DNA from: Viridibacillus sp050278625
GTDB taxonomy: Bacteria > Bacillota > Bacilli > Bacillales_A > Planococcaceae
Direction of reading: 5' to 3'
Assembly: GCF_050278625.1 (NCBI RefSeq)
Contig: NZ_JBNNTI010000004.1
Span: forward strand, 60,533 to 124,532
DNA: 64,000 nt
A program made the position numbers and the translations under genes. Positions 33,674 through 43,275 of this stretch are shown one piece after another. Position 1 is the stretch's first letter. Every line of letters starts with the position of its first letter. The notes below the pieces were generated by a model. The model worked only from the letters and a program-made list of their open reading frames with translations, had not been told where the DNA came from and searched no databases.

Positions 33674-33713
33674 AAAAAGACTGCTTGAGGCACGGATGCT
33701 CAAGCAGTCTTTG
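33674..33713 (-). terminator. gatCAB terminator
   Basis: AAAGACTGCTTGAG/CTCAAGCAGTCTTT, 9-nt loop, with a further U pair on the minus strand; directly below the gatB stop. Confidence 0.85.
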
Positions 33714-33724
33714 AAAGTGTTAAA

Positions 33725-35152
33725 TTAGCGTTTGTTGATTTCTTCAAGAAGGATTTTATTAACCATTGGTGGGTTAGCTTGTCCTTTAGTAGCTTTCATG
33801 ATTTGACCTACTAAGAAGCCGATTGCACGATCTTTACCGTTTTTGAAGTCTTCAATTGATTGTTGGTTGTTGTCTAATGTTTCTGTAACAATTTTAAGTA
33901 AAGCTGTTGGATCAGAAAGTTGAACAAGACCTTTATCTTTAACGATTTTCTCTGCGTCGCCACCGTTTTCAACTAACTCTTTGAAAACTTTTTTAGCGAT
34001 TTTAGAAGAAATTGTACCTGCAGAGATTAATTTAACCATACCTGCTAGGCCTTCAGGAGTTAAAGCAGTATCTTTTAACTCTTTTTGTTCTGCGTTTAAA
34101 TAAGCAGAAACTTCACCCATTAACCAGTTAGAAGCAAGTTTTGCATCTGCTCCAGCTGCTACTGTTGCTTCAAAGAAATCTGCGATGTCTTTTTGCAATG
34201 TTAGTACGCCTGCATCGTATGCTGTTAAGCCTAGTTCTTCAACATAGCGAACTTTACGAGCTGCTGGTAATTCAGGAATTTCATCTTTTACGCGTTGTAA
34301 CCATGCGTCGTCGATAACGATATCAACTAAGTCTGGCTCTGGGAAGTAACGGTAATCGTCCGCGCCTTCTTTTACACGCATAAGGATTGTTTTCCCTGTT
34401 TTCTCATCGAAACGACGAGTTTCTTGCTCGATGACACCGCCTGCATTTAATACAGCTGCTTGGCGTTTTTCTTCAAACTCAAGACCACGACGAACGAAGT
34501 TAAATGAGTTTAAGTTTTTTAATTCAGTTTTTGTACCGAATTCATCTCGGCCGTATGGACGGATTGAGATGTTGGCATCACAACGAAGTGAGCCCTCTTC
34601 CATTTTACAGTCAGATACGCCTGTATATTGGATGATTGATTTGATTTGCTCTAGGTAAGCATAAGCTTCTTCTGGAGTACGGATATCTGGTTCAGATACG
34701 ATTTCCACAAGTGGTGTACCTTGACGGTTAAAGTCAACTAGAGAGCTGTTTTTACCATGTGTAAGTTTACCAGCATCTTCTTCCATATGAAGACGAGTAA
34801 TACCAATACGTTTTTTCTCTCCGTTTACTTCAATATCAACCCAGCCGTTTTTACCGATTGGTTTATCAAATTGTGAAATTTGGTAAGCTTTCGGATTATC
34901 AGGATAGAAATAGTTTTTACGGTCGAATTTAGTATGTTGTTCGATTTCCATATTAAGTGCTAGAGAAGCACGAATTGCGTAATCTACAACGTTTTTATTT
35001 ACAACCGGTAAAACACCTGGGTAACCAAGGTCAATTACTGTTGTATTTGTATTCGGTTCAGCACCAAAGTGATTTGGTGAACCAGAGAAGATTTTAGAGT
35101 TTGTTTTTAACTCTACGTGTACTTCTAAACCAATGACTGTTTCAAAGTTCAT
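33725..35152 (-). CDS. gatB: Asp/Glu-tRNA(Asn/Gln) amidotransferase subunit B
   Basis: 475 residues. GatB holds the mischarged Glu-tRNA(Gln) and activates it with ATP; ammonia arrives from GatA. It starts MNFETVIGLEVHVELKTNSK, the invariant GatB opening, has the zinc/ATP cradle region (HMEEDAGKLTH, CKMEEGSLRCDANIS) and a C-terminal YqeY-like helical tail (about 330-475) for tRNA. Together with GatA and GatC this replaces glutaminyl-tRNA synthetase. The start is 1 nt after the gatA stop. Confidence 0.96.
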   Translation of the reverse strand: MNFETVIGLEVHVELKTNSKIFSGSPNHFGAEPNTNTTVIDLGYPGVLPVVNKNVVDYAIRASLALNMEIEQHTKFDRKNYFYPDNPKAYQISQFDKPIGKNGWVDIEVNGEKKRIGITRLHMEEDAGKLTHGKNSSLVDFNRQGTPLVEIVSEPDIRTPEEAYAYLEQIKSIIQYTGVSDCKMEEGSLRCDANISIRPYGRDEFGTKTELKNLNSFNFVRRGLEFEEKRQAAVLNAGGVIEQETRRFDEKTGKTILMRVKEGADDYRYFPEPDLVDIVIDDAWLQRVKDEIPELPAARKVRYVEELGLTAYDAGVLTLQKDIADFFEATVAAGADAKLASNWLMGEVSAYLNAEQKELKDTALTPEGLAGMVKLISAGTISSKIAKKVFKELVENGGDAEKIVKDKGLVQLSDPTALLKIVTETLDNNQQSIEDFKNGKDRAIGFLVGQIMKATKGQANPPMVNKILLEEINKR

Positions 35153-35153
35153 G

Positions 35154-36617
35154 TTATTTTACCTCCCAAATTTGAGGAGTTTCTTTGTGGAATTCAGTTG
35201 CTTTTTCGAAAGCATCTGCCACACGGTAAATTGTAGCTTCATCGAAGTATTTACCGATAATTTGTAAACCTAATGGTAGACCATTTTCAAATCCACATGG
35301 AACTGAGATTGCTGGTACACCTGCTAAGTTAATAGGAATTGTTAAAATATCGTTAGCGTACATTGTCATTGGATCTTTAACGTTTTCTCCAATTTTGAAT
35401 GCTGGAGTTGGCGTTGTAGGTCCAAGAATTACATCAAATTCTTCGAAAACTTTATCGAAATCTTCTTTGATTAATGTACGTGCTTGTTGTGCTTTTTTGT
35501 AGTAAGCATCATAAGTACCTGAACTTAGTGAGTAAGTTCCAAGCATTATACGGCGTTTTACTTCATCACCGAAACCTTGAGCACGAGTTTCTTTGTAAAG
35601 TTCTTCTAGGTTTGTAACGTTTTCAGCGCGGAAGCCATAACGGATACCGTCGAAACGAGATAAGTTTGAAGATGCTTCAGAAGAAGAAAGGATGTAATAT
35701 GCTGCTAAAGCATATTTAGAATGAGGAAGTGAAACTTCTTCCCAAGTTGCGCCTTGAGCTTCTAATACTTTAAGTGCATCTAGAACTGATTGACGTGCAG
35801 CTTCTCCAACACCCTCGCCTAAATATTCTTTAGGTACAGCGATACGAAGACCTTTCACATCACCAGTAAGAGCTTCTACAAAGCTTGGTACTTCAACATT
35901 TGCTGAAGTTGAATCGTTATCATCTACACCTGAGATTGCTTCAAGTAATAATGCATTGTCTCGTACGTTACGAGTAATTGGTCCGATTTGATCAAGTGAA
36001 GAAGCAAATGCTACTAAACCGAAACGAGAAACACGTCCATAAGTTGGTTTCATCCCAACAACACCACAGAATGATGCTGGTTGACGAATAGAACCACCTG
36101 TATCAGAACCTAATGAGAATGGTACTTCTCCTGCTGCAACAGCCGCTGCTGAACCACCTGAAGATCCACCAGGTACGCGGTCAAGACTCCAAGGATTACG
36201 AACTGGTTTGATACCTGAGTTTTCATTTGAAGAACCCATTGCAAACTCATCCATGTTCAATTTACCGATAGTTACCATTCCAGCTTCGCGTAATTTGTTG
36301 ACAACTGTTGCGTCATAAATAGGGTTAAAGCCTTCTAGAATTTTACTTGCACAAGTTGTTTCTAAACCTTCAGTGACGATATTATCTTTAACACCGATAG
36401 GTAGACCGAATAGTGGTCCTCTTTCTTCAAATGGGACTGCATCCATTTCTTTTGCTTGTGCTGTTGCTTTTTCTTCATCTAATGCTAAAAACGCGCCTAC
36501 TTCTCCATCTAGTGCACCTACACGTTTGTAAGCTTCTTCTGTTAAGTCAGCGATTGAGATTTCTTTTGTTTTTAAAAGTTCTTGTAACTCTTGCGCTGAT
36601 TTTGTAAACAATGTCAT
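35154..36617 (-). CDS. gatA: Glu-tRNA(Gln) amidotransferase subunit A
   Basis: 487 residues of the amidase-signature family. It hydrolyses glutamine and channels ammonia to GatB. The Ser-cis-Ser-Lys triad is visible: Lys77 in GVKDNI, cis-Ser about 152 in GGSSGGSAAAV, and nucleophile Ser176 in GSDTGGSIRQP. GGAGGG precedes the ATG. The middle gene of gatCAB, separated from gatC by 22 nt. Confidence 0.97.
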   Translation of the reverse strand: MTLFTKSAQELQELLKTKEISIADLTEEAYKRVGALDGEVGAFLALDEEKATAQAKEMDAVPFEERGPLFGLPIGVKDNIVTEGLETTCASKILEGFNPIYDATVVNKLREAGMVTIGKLNMDEFAMGSSNENSGIKPVRNPWSLDRVPGGSSGGSAAAVAAGEVPFSLGSDTGGSIRQPASFCGVVGMKPTYGRVSRFGLVAFASSLDQIGPITRNVRDNALLLEAISGVDDNDSTSANVEVPSFVEALTGDVKGLRIAVPKEYLGEGVGEAARQSVLDALKVLEAQGATWEEVSLPHSKYALAAYYILSSSEASSNLSRFDGIRYGFRAENVTNLEELYKETRAQGFGDEVKRRIMLGTYSLSSGTYDAYYKKAQQARTLIKEDFDKVFEEFDVILGPTTPTPAFKIGENVKDPMTMYANDILTIPINLAGVPAISVPCGFENGLPLGLQIIGKYFDEATIYRVADAFEKATEFHKETPQIWEVK

Positions 36618-36639
36618 ATGTGGCCCTCCTTACTGACTA

Positions 36640-36933
36640 TTATTCTGTAATGATTGGTGGTACTTTAACTAAGCCGTCTACTTGTTCTTTTACGTTTAAC
36701 ATCATAACTTCACGATCTAAACCTTTCACTGCAACGTCTTCACGTAAAACGTTTACAAGTGGTAAGACATGTGTTGTAGGTTCAACATTAGTAGTATCTA
36801 ACTCATTAAGTTGCTCTGCAAATTTAGTAATCGCACCTAATTGTTGTGCAAACTTTTCAGCTTCAGCTTCTGTAATAGCTAGACGAGCTAAGTTAGCAAC
36901 GTGCTTCACTTCTTCTTTTGAAATATTCGCCAT
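36640..36933 (-). CDS. gatC: Glu-tRNA(Gln) amidotransferase subunit C
   Basis: 97 residues. GatC wraps around GatA and GatB and stabilises the complex. Family features are KEEVKHVANLARLAITEAE at the N-terminus, FAEQLNELDTTNVEPTTHV in the middle, and REDVAVKGLDREVMM near the end. GGAGGTG precedes the ATG. It is the first gene of gatCAB. Confidence 0.95.
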   Translation of the reverse strand: MANISKEEVKHVANLARLAITEAEAEKFAQQLGAITKFAEQLNELDTTNVEPTTHVLPLVNVLREDVAVKGLDREVMMLNVKEQVDGLVKVPPIITE

Positions 36934-36968
36934 TCTTCACACCTCCGAATTCAATAACCATACCGATA

Positions 36969-36998
36969 ATAATATCATTTTTAGTAATATTTATGCAA
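36969..36998 (-). promoter_or_regulatory. gatCAB promoter
   Basis: TTGCAT, an 18-nt spacer and TATTAT on the minus strand, 36 nt before gatC. Beyond it, 37000-37548 contains only one hairpin (37184-37209) and AT-rich DNA without a gene. Confidence 0.5.
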
Positions 36999-37183
36999 GG
37001 CGATACTTTTCACTAAAGTGACGCCAAACGCTTGAAAATAAAGGCTTTTCTTTCCTCTATTAGCGACCTCAATATACTCCCAATCCATTATAGCCGAAAT
37101 GAATAGAGATAATTGACTACCTTCAGATTATACAATTTATCGACACAAATAAGTATGGTTTTCATATTTTCTGCAAAAGTAAA

Positions 37184-37209
37184 AGAGTGCGCCAGATTCG
37201 TCGTACTCT
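37184..37209. repeat. hairpin, copy 1 of the AGAGTGCG motif
   Basis: AGAGTGCG/CGTACTCT around CCAGATT; nearly the same motif recurs at 37756. U-rich on the minus side (CTCTTTTACTTTT). Confidence 0.5.
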
Positions 37210-37548
37210 CAGTTTGTCGACAAAAGGTATTCAAAATGGCCATATCCTGTATGTCTTATGTTATTTTTATATATTTTGGTTATTTAAGATCTTATATAGA
37301 TAAAATACTCTTTGAAGTCTAATTAGCGAGTTTCTTTAAATTTATAGCTGCAAAAGTATGCATCGTCTGCATGAATACTTTTTAAGACCTTTTTAGCTTG
37401 CCCACTGCATACTCAATTTTTCTCACACGATGTTCTTGAGTTACTAGTTGATCCAAAGCAATTATTTTAATTCGATCTCTTTCAGGATTTTTTTATTGTT
37501 ATAATTTCCTATCATCTCAGAAGATTTGTTTATATTACATGATGTGTA

Positions 37549-37674
37549 GTTGATTGGAGCGAAGGTGGCGACTCCTGCGGAAAAAGCGGGACAGTCCAAG
37601 ACTCTGCAGGAGCATTGCGACGAAGCGGTTTGGCGCCCGCCCGAGAAAAAGCGTCCACCTTAGCGGAAATCAAC
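37549..37674. repeat. palindromic GC-rich dispersed-repeat-like element
   Basis: A 126-bp island that is much more GC-rich than its surroundings. It starts GTTGATTGGAGCGAAGGTGG and ends CCACCTTAGCGGAAATCAAC, so the ends are inverted repeats; inner parts (ACTCCTGCGG, CTGCAGGAG) also pair. It looks like the interspersed palindromic elements common in Bacillaceae genomes. No reading frame. Confidence 0.65.
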
Positions 37675-37704
37675 GGTCTCTTATCTATTTATATATATTT
37701 TAAA

Positions 37705-37754
37705 ATAAAAAGACCATAGACAAACTTGAATTTCTTCGAGTTTGTCTATGGTCT
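37705..37754 (-). terminator. camS operon terminator
   Basis: Perfect 16-bp stem AGACCATAGACAAACT/AGTTTGTCTATGGTCT with a 12-nt loop and UUUUUAUUUU on the minus strand. Confidence 0.85.
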
Positions 37755-37755
37755 G

Positions 37756-37781
37756 AGAGTGCGACAGATTCGTCGCACTCT
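37756..37781. repeat. hairpin, copy 2 of the AGAGTGCG motif
   Basis: AGAGTGCGAC/GTCGCACTCT around AGATTC, between the camS stop and the main terminator; a second copy of the hairpin at 37184. Confidence 0.6.
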
Positions 37782-37793
37782 TTCTATTAAAAA

Positions 37794-38939
37794 CTAATCA
37801 TTATAAATATGAACATCTGGCTCACTTGAATTAGCCTCTTTTACTACTAATGCCTCTGGTCCATTAACTGAAGTAACATTGACTTCAACCTTTAAGTCTT
37901 TAGGGAATTGATCAATTACTGCCCCAGCCATGAATTGGGTGAAACCAACAATTTCAGAAGTACCATAAAATTTAATCGGAATATCTATCTTTAACTTTTT
38001 AATTTCATTATTTTGATAGAATCCTGTTCCAATAACATTTGTATAGTTAGAAAAGTACTTTTCAATATCTTGTTTAAAGTTTTTAAAATACTGATTCATT
38101 TCACGATAGTTTTCTTTTTTAGTATCATTTGTTGGGAATAACACGTATTCCTCTTTAATCGGTTGCCATTCTGACACTTTATTAGATCCCTCATCTACAA
38201 TTCCGTAAGAGATATATGTGCCTGGAACAATTGCGCTACGACTTTGCTGTTTAAATAGCCCAACAACCATTGGAACGTTTTCTAGTCCCTCTTTTTGACG
38301 TAATCGTTGGATAACTTGAGCAGCAATTTTTTTCCCTTGTTCTGTTAAAGCCTCTTGAGGTATCTGTTCTTCATAAGTTGCACCATAATCTTCTTTTTGA
38401 TAATAGTAAATAGAGTTTAGTGCTAAACCGATTGAAACACCTGCAAGCTTCACTTTATTTTTGCCTGCTTTTTCAAGATAATTTTGTTCTACGATATGTG
38501 CCAAATAGATAGGAGCCTTTGTAGCACGTTCTGTTGGCGACATTTTGTTGTTAGTAGCCGGATTTAAACCATCATCTGTTTGAGAACTACGCGCAAGCCA
38601 TGAAGTGGCTGTTTTCTTATCTAAATATTGACCCTCTTGGAAAAAGTACTTACTTGGATCAAATGCATTTTGTGATAAGCGTAATAATCCACTTTCTGCT
38701 TCTGTTATATCGTATTTAGAATAAATATTTGAAACAATCAAACCTCTACTTGCACTTTCTTTGTAAGGTAAAAGAGTACGGTAGTATTGGTCATCAAGTT
38801 GTAAATTAGGAATGATTGTTGCTTCTTCCTTGTCTTTAGCATCGCTTTGTACTACTTCCGTATCATTATTTAATGATGGAACGCAACCTGCAAGCATGGT
38901 GACAACAATCATCACCGGTATCCAGCGAAGTCGTTTCAT
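37794..38939 (-). CDS. camS: CamS-family lipoprotein (YerH type)
   Basis: 381-residue lipoprotein with signal MKRLRWIPVMIVVTMLAGC (Cys19 lipidated). The mature domain has two related halves typical of CamS, e.g. LDDQYYRTLLPYKESASRG near the start and VVGLFKQQSRSAIVPGTYIS later. In Enterococcus and Staphylococcus the cleaved signal peptides of CamS act as sex pheromones; the protein itself has no proven role in Bacillus. It follows ligA by 14 nt on the same strand, the same order as yerH after ligA in B. subtilis. AAAGGAG precedes the ATG. Confidence 0.92.
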   Translation of the reverse strand: MKRLRWIPVMIVVTMLAGCVPSLNNDTEVVQSDAKDKEEATIIPNLQLDDQYYRTLLPYKESASRGLIVSNIYSKYDITEAESGLLRLSQNAFDPSKYFFQEGQYLDKKTATSWLARSSQTDDGLNPATNNKMSPTERATKAPIYLAHIVEQNYLEKAGKNKVKLAGVSIGLALNSIYYYQKEDYGATYEEQIPQEALTEQGKKIAAQVIQRLRQKEGLENVPMVVGLFKQQSRSAIVPGTYISYGIVDEGSNKVSEWQPIKEEYVLFPTNDTKKENYREMNQYFKNFKQDIEKYFSNYTNVIGTGFYQNNEIKKLKIDIPIKFYGTSEIVGFTQFMAGAVIDQFPKDLKVEVNVTSVNGPEALVVKEANSSEPDVHIYND

Positions 38940-38953
38940 GATCTTGATCTCCT

Positions 38954-40960
38954 TTACACAGTTAATTCTTGAAGAAGGCGATTTTCATCCCAAACTTCTA
39001 TGCCAAGTTGTTCAGCTTTTGCTAGTTTTGAACCTGCTTCTTCTCCAGCAATTACTAGGTCTGTTTTCTTACTAACACTGCCAGTAACTGTACCACCTAA
39101 CTGTTCTATTTTCTCTTTTGCATCTTGCCGTGTCAATTGTTCTAATTTACCGGTTAATACAACTGTCTTACCAGAAAATATACTTTCTATGTCAGCCACA
39201 TTTACTTTTTTACCTTTAAAGTCCATGTTGACACCTGCATCAGAAAGCCTTTTTACTAATGTTTGAACTTCTTCGTTTTCAAAATATGAAAGTAATGATT
39301 CAGCCATTTTCTCACCAATATCACTTACATTTACAAGTTCGTTCGTTGTAGCCTTCATTAAGTTTTGAATAGAACCAAATTCTTCAGATAATACGCGTGC
39401 TGCTTTAGCTCCAACATGACGAATACCTAAGCCGAATAATAGGCGCTCCATTGAATTTTCTTTCGAATTTTCAATAGCTTTGACTAAATTATTTGCTGAT
39501 TTTTCGCCCATCCGCTCTAACTGGACTAATTCCTCTACATTTAATTTATATAGGTCTGATACATCTTTTACAAGATCAGATTTTAATAATTGCTCTACAA
39601 CTTTTTCTCCGCACCCATCAATATTCATCGCATTTCGTGATACAAAATGGGCCATACCTTCTGAAATTTGTGCGAAGCATTGTGGATTCACGCAACGAAG
39701 TGCGACCTCGCCTTCTATACGTATAAGCTCACTGTCACAAGCCGGACAATGTGTCGGCATTTCATAAGGAACAGAATCTTCACTACGTTGGTCAAACAAT
39801 ACTGAAACAACTTCAGGGATGATGTCTCCTGCTTTACGGATGATGACTTGGTCTCCGATTCGGATATCCTTTTCACGGATAATGTCCTCGTTATGCAATG
39901 TTGCACGTCCAACTGTTGTTCCTGCTACAAGAACTGGTTCAAGTATAGCTGTCGGGGTAACAACACCTGTACGACCAACAGTCAAATCAACATCTAAAAC
40001 TTTAGTAACTACTTCTTCAGCTGGGAATTTATACGCGATAGACCAACGAGGACTTTTCGCTGTAAAACCTAACTCCTCTTGCTGATCATAACGATTTACT
40101 TTAATGACGATACCATCAATTTCATAGGGCAATTCTGGACGTTTTTCTGTCCATTCTTCAATATAAGCCATTACTTCTTTAATATCTTTACATGCACGGC
40201 GCTCAAGATTAGTATGGAAGCCTAACTTATCCATATAATCTAATGCTTCACTATGACTGTCTAAATTATAAGCCTCACCACTACCTCCTATAGCATAAAT
40301 AAAGGTAGATAAATTACGACTTGCTGCAATTTTAGGGTCTAGTTGACGAAGCGATCCAGCCGCTGCATTACGAGGGTTTGCGAATAATTCCTCGCCTTTT
40401 TCTGCCCGTGACTTATTTAGATTTGTGAAAGATCGTTTTGGCATATAACATTCTCCACGCGCTTCAATGGAAACCGACTCTTTTAAACGCAGCGGTATAG
40501 AACGAACTGTTTTTAAGTTTTCTGTAATCTCCTCACCGATTTGACCATCACCACGTGTTGATCCCACTACAAAAACGCCATTTTCATAGCGCAGCGAAAT
40601 CGCTAAACCATCAATTTTCAATTCACAAATATAATTAAAATTGTCACCGATAATGGCGCGTACTCTTCTGTCGAAGTCATTCAAATCCGCTTCGTTAAAC
40701 GCATTAGAGAGACTAAGCATCGGATAATCATGTGTAACCTTTCGGAAACCTTGTAATATGTCTCCTCCTACGCGCTGTGTAGGTGAATCCGGGTATATTA
40801 AATCAGGATTTTCTTGTTCAATTACGATTAACTCATTTAATAATTGATCGTAAATTGCATCTGAAACAACTGGTTTATCCAGTACATAATAGGCATGTCC
40901 ATATTCATGAAGAAGCTCATTTAGTTCAGCTACACGCTTTTCCAGTTGAATTTTGTCCAT
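38954..40960 (-). CDS. ligA: NAD-dependent DNA ligase
   Basis: 668 residues, normal for LigA. It seals nicks during replication and repair with NAD. The adenylated lysine is Lys115 in CELKIDGLAIS. Domains in order: Ia NAD-capture helices (1-70), adenylation domain, OB fold, a four-Cys zinc finger (CPACDSEL, CVNPQCFAQ, about 405-430), helix-hairpin-helix repeats (about 440-580) and a C-terminal BRCT (about 590-668). It is 22 nt after pcrA and probably co-transcribed. Confidence 0.97.
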   Translation of the reverse strand: MDKIQLEKRVAELNELLHEYGHAYYVLDKPVVSDAIYDQLLNELIVIEQENPDLIYPDSPTQRVGGDILQGFRKVTHDYPMLSLSNAFNEADLNDFDRRVRAIIGDNFNYICELKIDGLAISLRYENGVFVVGSTRGDGQIGEEITENLKTVRSIPLRLKESVSIEARGECYMPKRSFTNLNKSRAEKGEELFANPRNAAAGSLRQLDPKIAASRNLSTFIYAIGGSGEAYNLDSHSEALDYMDKLGFHTNLERRACKDIKEVMAYIEEWTEKRPELPYEIDGIVIKVNRYDQQEELGFTAKSPRWSIAYKFPAEEVVTKVLDVDLTVGRTGVVTPTAILEPVLVAGTTVGRATLHNEDIIREKDIRIGDQVIIRKAGDIIPEVVSVLFDQRSEDSVPYEMPTHCPACDSELIRIEGEVALRCVNPQCFAQISEGMAHFVSRNAMNIDGCGEKVVEQLLKSDLVKDVSDLYKLNVEELVQLERMGEKSANNLVKAIENSKENSMERLLFGLGIRHVGAKAARVLSEEFGSIQNLMKATTNELVNVSDIGEKMAESLLSYFENEEVQTLVKRLSDAGVNMDFKGKKVNVADIESIFSGKTVVLTGKLEQLTRQDAKEKIEQLGGTVTGSVSKKTDLVIAGEEAGSKLAKAEQLGIEVWDENRLLQELTV

Positions 40961-40982
40961 TCATTTTCCTCCGCAACTACGC

Positions 40983-43223
40983 TTATACTTTTTCGATAGG
41001 CGCAAATTTTGCTAATAATCGTTTGATACCTGTTGGACTTGGGAAAGCAATATCTAACTCAACATTATCCCCTTCACCGCGAACGCTAACAACTGTACCG
41101 ACACCCCATTTTTTATGAGCTGCTTTGTCACCAGAAGCCCATTCAAGTTTTTCACCACCAGATTGTGTATAAGCTGGTTTTGTCACTACTGTACGAGTTG
41201 TCTGTGATTTTGATGTAGCAAAACCTGACTGACGCGGTGAACGTCCAACACTAGTACTGTTACTGTTAGCCGAAATATCTTCAATAATCTCATTATCAAT
41301 TTCCTGTAGGAATCTTGATGGATTATTATAACTACTACGACCAAAAATAGTACGTGTTTGTGCACAAGTTAAGAATAGTTTCTCCTCTGCACGCGTGATA
41401 CCAACATAAGCTAGACGACGCTCCTCTTCCATTTCATCCTCATCTTGCAATGAGCGTGAGTGTGGGAATATATTTTCTTCCATACCAATGACGAAAACGA
41501 CTGGGAACTCTAATCCTTTTGCAGAGTGCATTGTCATTAAAACAACACTACCTTTAGACTCATCCTCTTTATCAAGAGAATCAATGTCTGCTATAAGTGC
41601 TAAATCTGTTAAGAAGGCAACGAGCGTCTTATCATCACTTTGTGCCTCAAATGCTTTTGTAACTGTTAAAAATTCATCGATATTCTCTAAGCGGCTTTCT
41701 GCTTCAATCGTTTTTTCAGTTTTCAACATCTCACGATAGCCTGATTTTTCGAGTACTTGCTCAACTAGTTCTGTTACAGACAAAAATTCCTGCATTCGTG
41801 TAAAATCCGAAATCATCGCATGGAATTTTGCTGCTGCATTAGCTGCTCTTGCAGGTAAGCCCATAAAATCCACTTCTCTTAATGCATCAAAAATAGAACG
41901 ATCTTGTTCGAATGCGAATTGCGCCATACGATCAAAAGAAGTTGCGCCAATACTACGTTTTGGTTCGTTAATAATTCGTGCTAAAGATAGATCATCGTCA
42001 TTATTAGCAATTAAACGTAGGTATGCTAGTAAATCCTTTATCTCTTTACGATCATAGAACTTCGTGCCTCCAACAATTGTATAAGCCATGTTCGACTTCA
42101 CAAGCACTTCCTCCATTGCACGTGATTGTGCGTTTGTGCGGTAAAGAATGGCGAAATCATCAAGTGAACGATTGTCTTTTAACATTAATTCTTGAATTGT
42201 TTGTATGACAAATTGCGCTTCTTGTTTCTCATCATAAGAACGTGAAATAGCAATTTTCTCACCTTCAGCATTTTCCGTACGAAGTTCTTTTGGATAGCGA
42301 CTAGTGTTATTTTTTATGACGTCATTTGCCGCTTGAAGGATGCGTGCAGACGAGCGATAATTCTGTTCTAGCATGATTGCTTTTGCCTTAGGATAGTCTT
42401 TTTCAAAAGATAAAATGTTTTGGATATCTGCTCCGCGCCAACGATAAATTGATTGATCAGAGTCACCAACAACACAAATGTTTTGGAATTTCTTCGCAAG
42501 CATTTGGACTAATTGATATTGAGAGTGGTTCGTATCTTGATATTCATCCACGTGAATGTACTGGAATCTATTTTGATAATATTCAAGTACTTCAGGCACT
42601 TGTTGGAATAAGCGAATAGTAATCATGATTAAATCATCAAAATCTAGTGATTGGTTTTTTTGCAAGCGTCTCTGATAACTTTCATAGACATCTGCAATTG
42701 TTTTTTCGTATGGGTTTGTTGCATTCACTTGCGCTCTATATGTTTCAACATCGATACATTCGTTTTTCGCAGAACTAATCGCATTTAACATAGAGCGTGG
42801 GTCATGACGTTTAGGATCAATATTTAACTCTTTTAAAACGTTTTTAATTACCGTTAATTGATCAGTTGTATCTAGAATGGAGAAGTTTTTGTTGTAGCCA
42901 ATACGGTCGATATCCCGACGTAAAATTCGTACACACATAGAGTGGAATGTCGATACCCACATTTGTGCACCCGTACCGTTACCTAATAGCCCGTCAATAC
43001 GGTCTCTCATTTCACGTGCTGCTTTATTCGTGAAAGTGATGGCTAATATCTTCGAAGGATAAACCTTTTTTTCAATTACTAAATACGCGATACGATGAGT
43101 TAGTACACGCGTTTTCCCTGATCCTGCTCCTGCCATTATTAGCAATGGACCTTCTGTTGTTTTTACGGCTTCTTCCTGTTCAGGGTTCATTCCTTTTAAT
43201 AAATTATTCGTTAGCTGTTCCAT
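40983..43223 (-). CDS. pcrA: ATP-dependent DNA helicase PcrA
   Basis: 746-residue UvrD/Rep-type 3'-5' helicase acting in repair, plasmid replication and removal of RecA or stalled RNA polymerase. Motif I is GAGSGKTR (about 32-39), Walker B is VDEYQDTN, motif III GDSDQSIYRWRGAD, then LEQNYRS, and motif VI VGITRAEEKL. The C-terminal region ends in a Tudor-like part (AAHKKWGVGTVVSVRGEG) that in PcrA contacts RNA polymerase. GGTGGTG precedes the ATG. The gene order pcrB-pcrA-ligA-camS is that of B. subtilis. Confidence 0.97.
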   Translation of the reverse strand: MEQLTNNLLKGMNPEQEEAVKTTEGPLLIMAGAGSGKTRVLTHRIAYLVIEKKVYPSKILAITFTNKAAREMRDRIDGLLGNGTGAQMWVSTFHSMCVRILRRDIDRIGYNKNFSILDTTDQLTVIKNVLKELNIDPKRHDPRSMLNAISSAKNECIDVETYRAQVNATNPYEKTIADVYESYQRRLQKNQSLDFDDLIMITIRLFQQVPEVLEYYQNRFQYIHVDEYQDTNHSQYQLVQMLAKKFQNICVVGDSDQSIYRWRGADIQNILSFEKDYPKAKAIMLEQNYRSSARILQAANDVIKNNTSRYPKELRTENAEGEKIAISRSYDEKQEAQFVIQTIQELMLKDNRSLDDFAILYRTNAQSRAMEEVLVKSNMAYTIVGGTKFYDRKEIKDLLAYLRLIANNDDDLSLARIINEPKRSIGATSFDRMAQFAFEQDRSIFDALREVDFMGLPARAANAAAKFHAMISDFTRMQEFLSVTELVEQVLEKSGYREMLKTEKTIEAESRLENIDEFLTVTKAFEAQSDDKTLVAFLTDLALIADIDSLDKEDESKGSVVLMTMHSAKGLEFPVVFVIGMEENIFPHSRSLQDEDEMEEERRLAYVGITRAEEKLFLTCAQTRTIFGRSSYNNPSRFLQEIDNEIIEDISANSNSTSVGRSPRQSGFATSKSQTTRTVVTKPAYTQSGGEKLEWASGDKAAHKKWGVGTVVSVRGEGDNVELDIAFPSPTGIKRLLAKFAPIEKV

Positions 43224-43275
43224 AACGCACCACCTTTTTACAATACAAACATTTGTTCTTGATTATACTATAGTT

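Noticed and set aside
37113..37322. 69-codon plus-strand frame
   Set aside because: AT-rich intergenic DNA with no start signal, and it crosses the hairpin at 37184.
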